Source of the DNA: RGIG1959 sp964564305
GTDB lineage: Bacteria > Bacillota > Clostridia > Oscillospirales > Acutalibacteraceae
DNA: 44,710 bases
Assembly: GCA_964564305.1 (NCBI GenBank)
Contig: CAZMAM010000009.1
Span: 1-44,710 of the forward strand
Reading direction: 5' to 3'
The translations under genes were made by a program, and so were the position numbers. The notes beneath the pieces were generated by a model. The model saw nothing but the letters and a program-made list of their open reading frames with translations, made no database searches and was not told the origin of the DNA. Positions 42,946 to 44,710 of this stretch are shown one piece after another; position 1 is the stretch's first letter, and every line of letters starts with the position of its first letter.

Positions 42946-43126
42946 TTAAGGCAACACCGCAAAAAGATTGTCGTGCGTGAAGCAAAAAACGGATTTTTCG
43001 CCGGATGAAACAAAAACCGCAGGGAAACCTTTGTGTATTCGCGAGGATTTTTAGCTAAATTACGGACATGATGCCCGTAGATGAGCGACAAAGGCTGTAG
43101 CCGGTCTTTGTGCGGTGATGCCCTAA
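42946..43126. repeat. Dispersed repeat, long copy R7 (B end left, A end right)
   Basis: This ~181-base element is the inverted counterpart of 36466-36656. Its B end is TTAAGGCAACACCGCAAAAA followed by GATTGTCGTGCGTGAAGC. Its A end reads inward as TTAGGGCATCACCGCACAAA followed by GACCGGCTAC. The interiors of the two copies align over most of their length with small gaps. It begins 11 bases after the hydrolase stop codon. Confidence 0.85.
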
Positions 43127-43160
43127 TAGATTTTCCGCGCGGAGGAATGTATTGCGAGGT

Positions 43161-43189
43161 AACCGGATTTTGTGCGGTGCTGTTTCAGG
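43161..43189. repeat. Dispersed repeat, degenerate solo A end R8
   Basis: AACCGGATTTTGTGCGGTGC resembles the reverse of the A end (CCGGTCTTTGTGCGGTG in R7). It is shortly followed by CAGGCAGCCGG, another family fragment. The final TTGCC of the terminus is lost. Confidence 0.5.
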
Positions 43190-43291
43190 CAGCCGGCGCT
43201 TATGAATCAAAATATGCCGGTAACCGCAATCGGCAAAATCGGCGTCGGGCAAGAAGAGTACCAAAAGAGAACAAAACGGGAGGAAACGGGC

Positions 43292-44416
43292 TTGGAAAAC
43301 TATTTTGGGGAAGCGACGCCAAAACTGGGTTTCGGGCTGATGCGTTTGCCGAAAACCGGTTTAGGCAAGATCGATATCGAGCAAACCAAGCAAATGGTCG
43401 ACGCGTTTATGGCGGCCGGGCAAACTTATTTTGACACCGCCTATATTTATGACCACGGAGAATCGGAAAAGACGGCAAAGGAAGCGCTGGTCGACCGCTA
43501 CCCGCGTGAACGCTTTACGCTGGCTACCAAACTTTGCGCGTGGCTGGGCGCGCATAACGAAAAGACGGCGAAGCAGCAGCTGTATACGAGCTTGGAGCGC
43601 ACCGGCGCGGGATATTTCGATTATTATCTGCTGCATGCGGTGCAAAAGAGCAATTACAGGCTCTACGATAAGTATCATCTCTGGGACTTTGTTCAGGAAC
43701 AAAAGGCCAAAGGGCTTATTCGGCACTGGGGCTTTTCGTTTCACGCGACGCCGGATTTGCTGGATGAACTGCTGACGGCGCATCCTCAGGCGGAATTTGT
43801 GCAGCTTCAAATCAATTACGCCGATTGGGAAAGTCCGAATGTCGCGGCGCGGGAAAATTATGAGGTGGCCCGCCACCACGGCAAATCCATTGTTGTCATG
43901 GAACCGGTCAAGGGCGGTGCGCTGGCGAAACCGCCCAAGGCCGTTCAGGAAGTCCTCCGCTCGGCCGACCCGAACGCTTCCTTTGCCTCATGGGCAATCC
44001 GCTTTGCCGCGTCCCTCGACGGCATTATCACGGTGCTGTCCGGTATGAGCAACATGGAACAAATGCGGGACAATCTTTCTTACATGAGCCGCTTTCAGCC
44101 GCTGAGCGGGAAAGAGCACGAAACCATCCGCAAGGCGCAGGAAATTATGACGGGGCTGAAATCCATTCCCTGTACCGCGTGTCATTATTGCACCGCCGGC
44201 TGCCCGAAACAAATTCCCATTCCCGAAATCTTTGCCGCAAGAAATCGGCAGTTGGTGTGGGGGCAGCTCGAAGAGGGCCGTGAACAGTATCAAAAGGCCG
44301 TAGCGGGAAAAGGCCGTGCCGGCGACTGCTTGGGGTGCGGTCAGTGCAAACGGGCCTGTCCGCAGCAAATTGATGTGATAAACCGGCTGCGGGAATGCGC
44401 AAAGCAGTTTGACTGA
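43292..44416 (+). CDS. Aldo/keto reductase with C-terminal 4Fe-4S ferredoxin domain
   Basis: This 374-residue protein combines an aldo/keto reductase barrel (about 1-285) with a C-terminal domain bearing two cysteine clusters, CTACHYCTAGCP and CLGCGQCKRACP, each suited to a [4Fe-4S] centre. The barrel shows LGFGLMRLP, then FDTAYIY with the probable catalytic tyrosine, and TLATKLCAW with the lysine. The TTG at 43292 was chosen because GGGAGG lies 8 bases before it. The open frame upstream to 43172 runs through repeat DNA. The physiological substrate of this anaerobe-typical family is unknown. Confidence 0.92.
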   Translation: MENYFGEATPKLGFGLMRLPKTGLGKIDIEQTKQMVDAFMAAGQTYFDTAYIYDHGESEKTAKEALVDRYPRERFTLATKLCAWLGAHNEKTAKQQLYTSLERTGAGYFDYYLLHAVQKSNYRLYDKYHLWDFVQEQKAKGLIRHWGFSFHATPDLLDELLTAHPQAEFVQLQINYADWESPNVAARENYEVARHHGKSIVVMEPVKGGALAKPPKAVQEVLRSADPNASFASWAIRFAASLDGIITVLSGMSNMEQMRDNLSYMSRFQPLSGKEHETIRKAQEIMTGLKSIPCTACHYCTAGCPKQIPIPEIFAARNRQLVWGQLEEGREQYQKAVAGKGRAGDCLGCGQCKRACPQQIDVINRLRECAKQFD

Positions 44417-44426
44417 AGGCAATCTC

Positions 44427-44466
44427 CGGCAATGCCGCGCAAAAGGCCGGCTGCCGCTTTTTTTGC
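44427..44466 (+). terminator. Repeat-derived terminator after the aldo/keto reductase (solo A end R9a)
   Basis: CCGGCAATGCCGCGCAAAAG is an A-type repeat end continuing GCCGGCTGCCGC and a run of seven T. The CCGGC/GCCGG arms can pair. The arrangement matches the A end at 16821-16859, which also precedes a T-run after a gene. Confidence 0.6.
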
Positions 44467-44503
44467 CCGAACGAATTGCGCTTTTTCTGTATTTTCTGTA
44501 ATT

Positions 44504-44540
44504 TAGGGTAATACCGCACAAAAATTGTCGTTCAGATGCG
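44504..44540. repeat. Dispersed repeat, solo B end R9b
   Basis: AGGGTAATACCGCACAAAAA, then TTGTCGTTCAG, matches the B end of the copy at 27960 closely. No A partner is seen to the right before the window ends. Confidence 0.6.
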
Positions 44541-44686
44541 AAGAGCTGTTTTTGCCATTATGCGGCGTGACCGGTTCAGCCCGTTCGTCAGATTAAACGC
44601 GATACCTTCTTTCATAAGGTGACCTCTAAAAATTCCTGTCTAAAGGCAAAAATTGCGTCAATTTAATATCCTGTTAATACTTGTTT

Positions 44687-44694
44687 GATATAAT
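44687..44694 (+). promoter_or_regulatory. Extended -10 promoter reading out of the window
   Basis: TGATATAAT (44686-44694) is a perfect extended -10 element. No good -35 lies 16-18 bases upstream. It presumably drives a gene beyond the right edge. Confidence 0.55.
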
Positions 44695-44710
44695 AGGAAC
44701 ATCGCGAAAA

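Larger units (their letters stand above)
42935..43291. other. Repeat-filled region upstream of the aldo/keto reductase
   Basis: The 357 bases are mostly a long copy of the dispersed repeat (42946-43126) and a degenerate solo A end (43161-43189), followed by the reductase ribosome site GGGAGG (43278-43283). No clear promoter was recognised. Confidence 0.7.
44417..44710. other. Right-edge intergenic region
   Basis: The region contains a terminator-like A-type repeat end (44427-44466), a B-type repeat end (from 44504), a short - strand reading frame (44615-44532) and an extended -10 promoter at the very edge. No complete gene of normal size is present. Confidence 0.6.

Noticed and set aside
43172..43291. 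Longer version of the aldo/keto reductase starting at 43172 or 43202
   Set aside because: The extra part is encoded by repeat remnants, lacks a ribosome site and does not fit the family N-terminus.
1..44710. CRISPR array, prophage, toxin-antitoxin or other defence island
   Set aside because: No regularly spaced repeats, integrase, transposase, or recognisable defence gene was found. The repeats seen are dispersed and intergenic, with unequal spacing.

Overview
The window looks like a chromosome segment of a low-to-mid GC Gram-positive anaerobe, most likely a clostridial (Oscillospiraceae/Ruminococcaceae-like) Bacillota member. This is inferred from several things: a PolC-type DNA polymerase III behind the pyrH-frr-uppS-cdsA-dxr-rseP-ispG block, a glmS ribozyme, a V/A-type ATPase, dockerin modules on secreted proteins, strong Shine-Dalgarno sites and frequent TTG/GTG starts. 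No rRNA, tRNA, CRISPR, transposase or prophage gene is visible. Most of the window is housekeeping DNA.

Layout. (1) 189-1274 (+): a Gfo/Idh/MocA oxidoreductase, ending at a strong bidirectional terminator. (2) 1493-10002 (-): a complete nine-gene V-type ATPase operon in the order G/H-I-K-E-C-F-A-B-D, driven by a TTGACA-17-CATAAT promoter. Its proteolipid keeps the Na+-binding signature of Enterococcus NtpK, and the proteolipid gene is preceded by two perfect hairpins. (3) 10273-13694 (+): pheS-pheT, divergent from the ATPase, with too short a leader for a T-box. (4) 13921-16744 (+): a DegV protein, then a secreted protein of unknown function with one dockerin-like calcium loop. (5) 17191-27931 (+): pyrH, frr, uppS, cdsA, dxr, rseP, ispG and polC behind a near-consensus promoter. 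These genes link pyrimidine nucleotides, ribosome recycling, isoprenoid and undecaprenyl synthesis, phospholipid synthesis, intramembrane proteolysis and replication. (6) 28114-34802 (+): a HAD phosphatase, a large secreted glycerophosphodiesterase with an internal dockerin, cca, and a PflX-type radical SAM protein. (7) 39729-35046 (-): a UDP-GlcNAc supply operon made of a stand-alone left-handed beta-helix acetyltransferase (GlmU C-terminal-half-like), a glmS ribozyme, glmS and glmM, starting at a perfect TTGACA-17-TATAAT promoter. (8) 40070-44416 (+): ferritin, murA, a WalJ/YycJ-type metallo-hydrolase and an aldo/keto reductase with ferredoxin clusters. murA uses the product of the region 7 pathway.

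The most unusual content is not protein coding. A dispersed intergenic repeat family occurs at about nine places. It has shared ~20-base terminal inverted repeats but two distinguishable ends, called A and B here. Complete copies are ~70 bases (16820-16891, 27960-28029) or ~181-191 bases (36466-36656, 42946-43126), and each has one A and one B end. Solo A ends lie in the unusually long leader between the glmS ribozyme and glmS, and at least two A ends are followed by T-runs as in intrinsic terminators. This looks like a miniature non-autonomous mobile element that the host partly uses as terminators.
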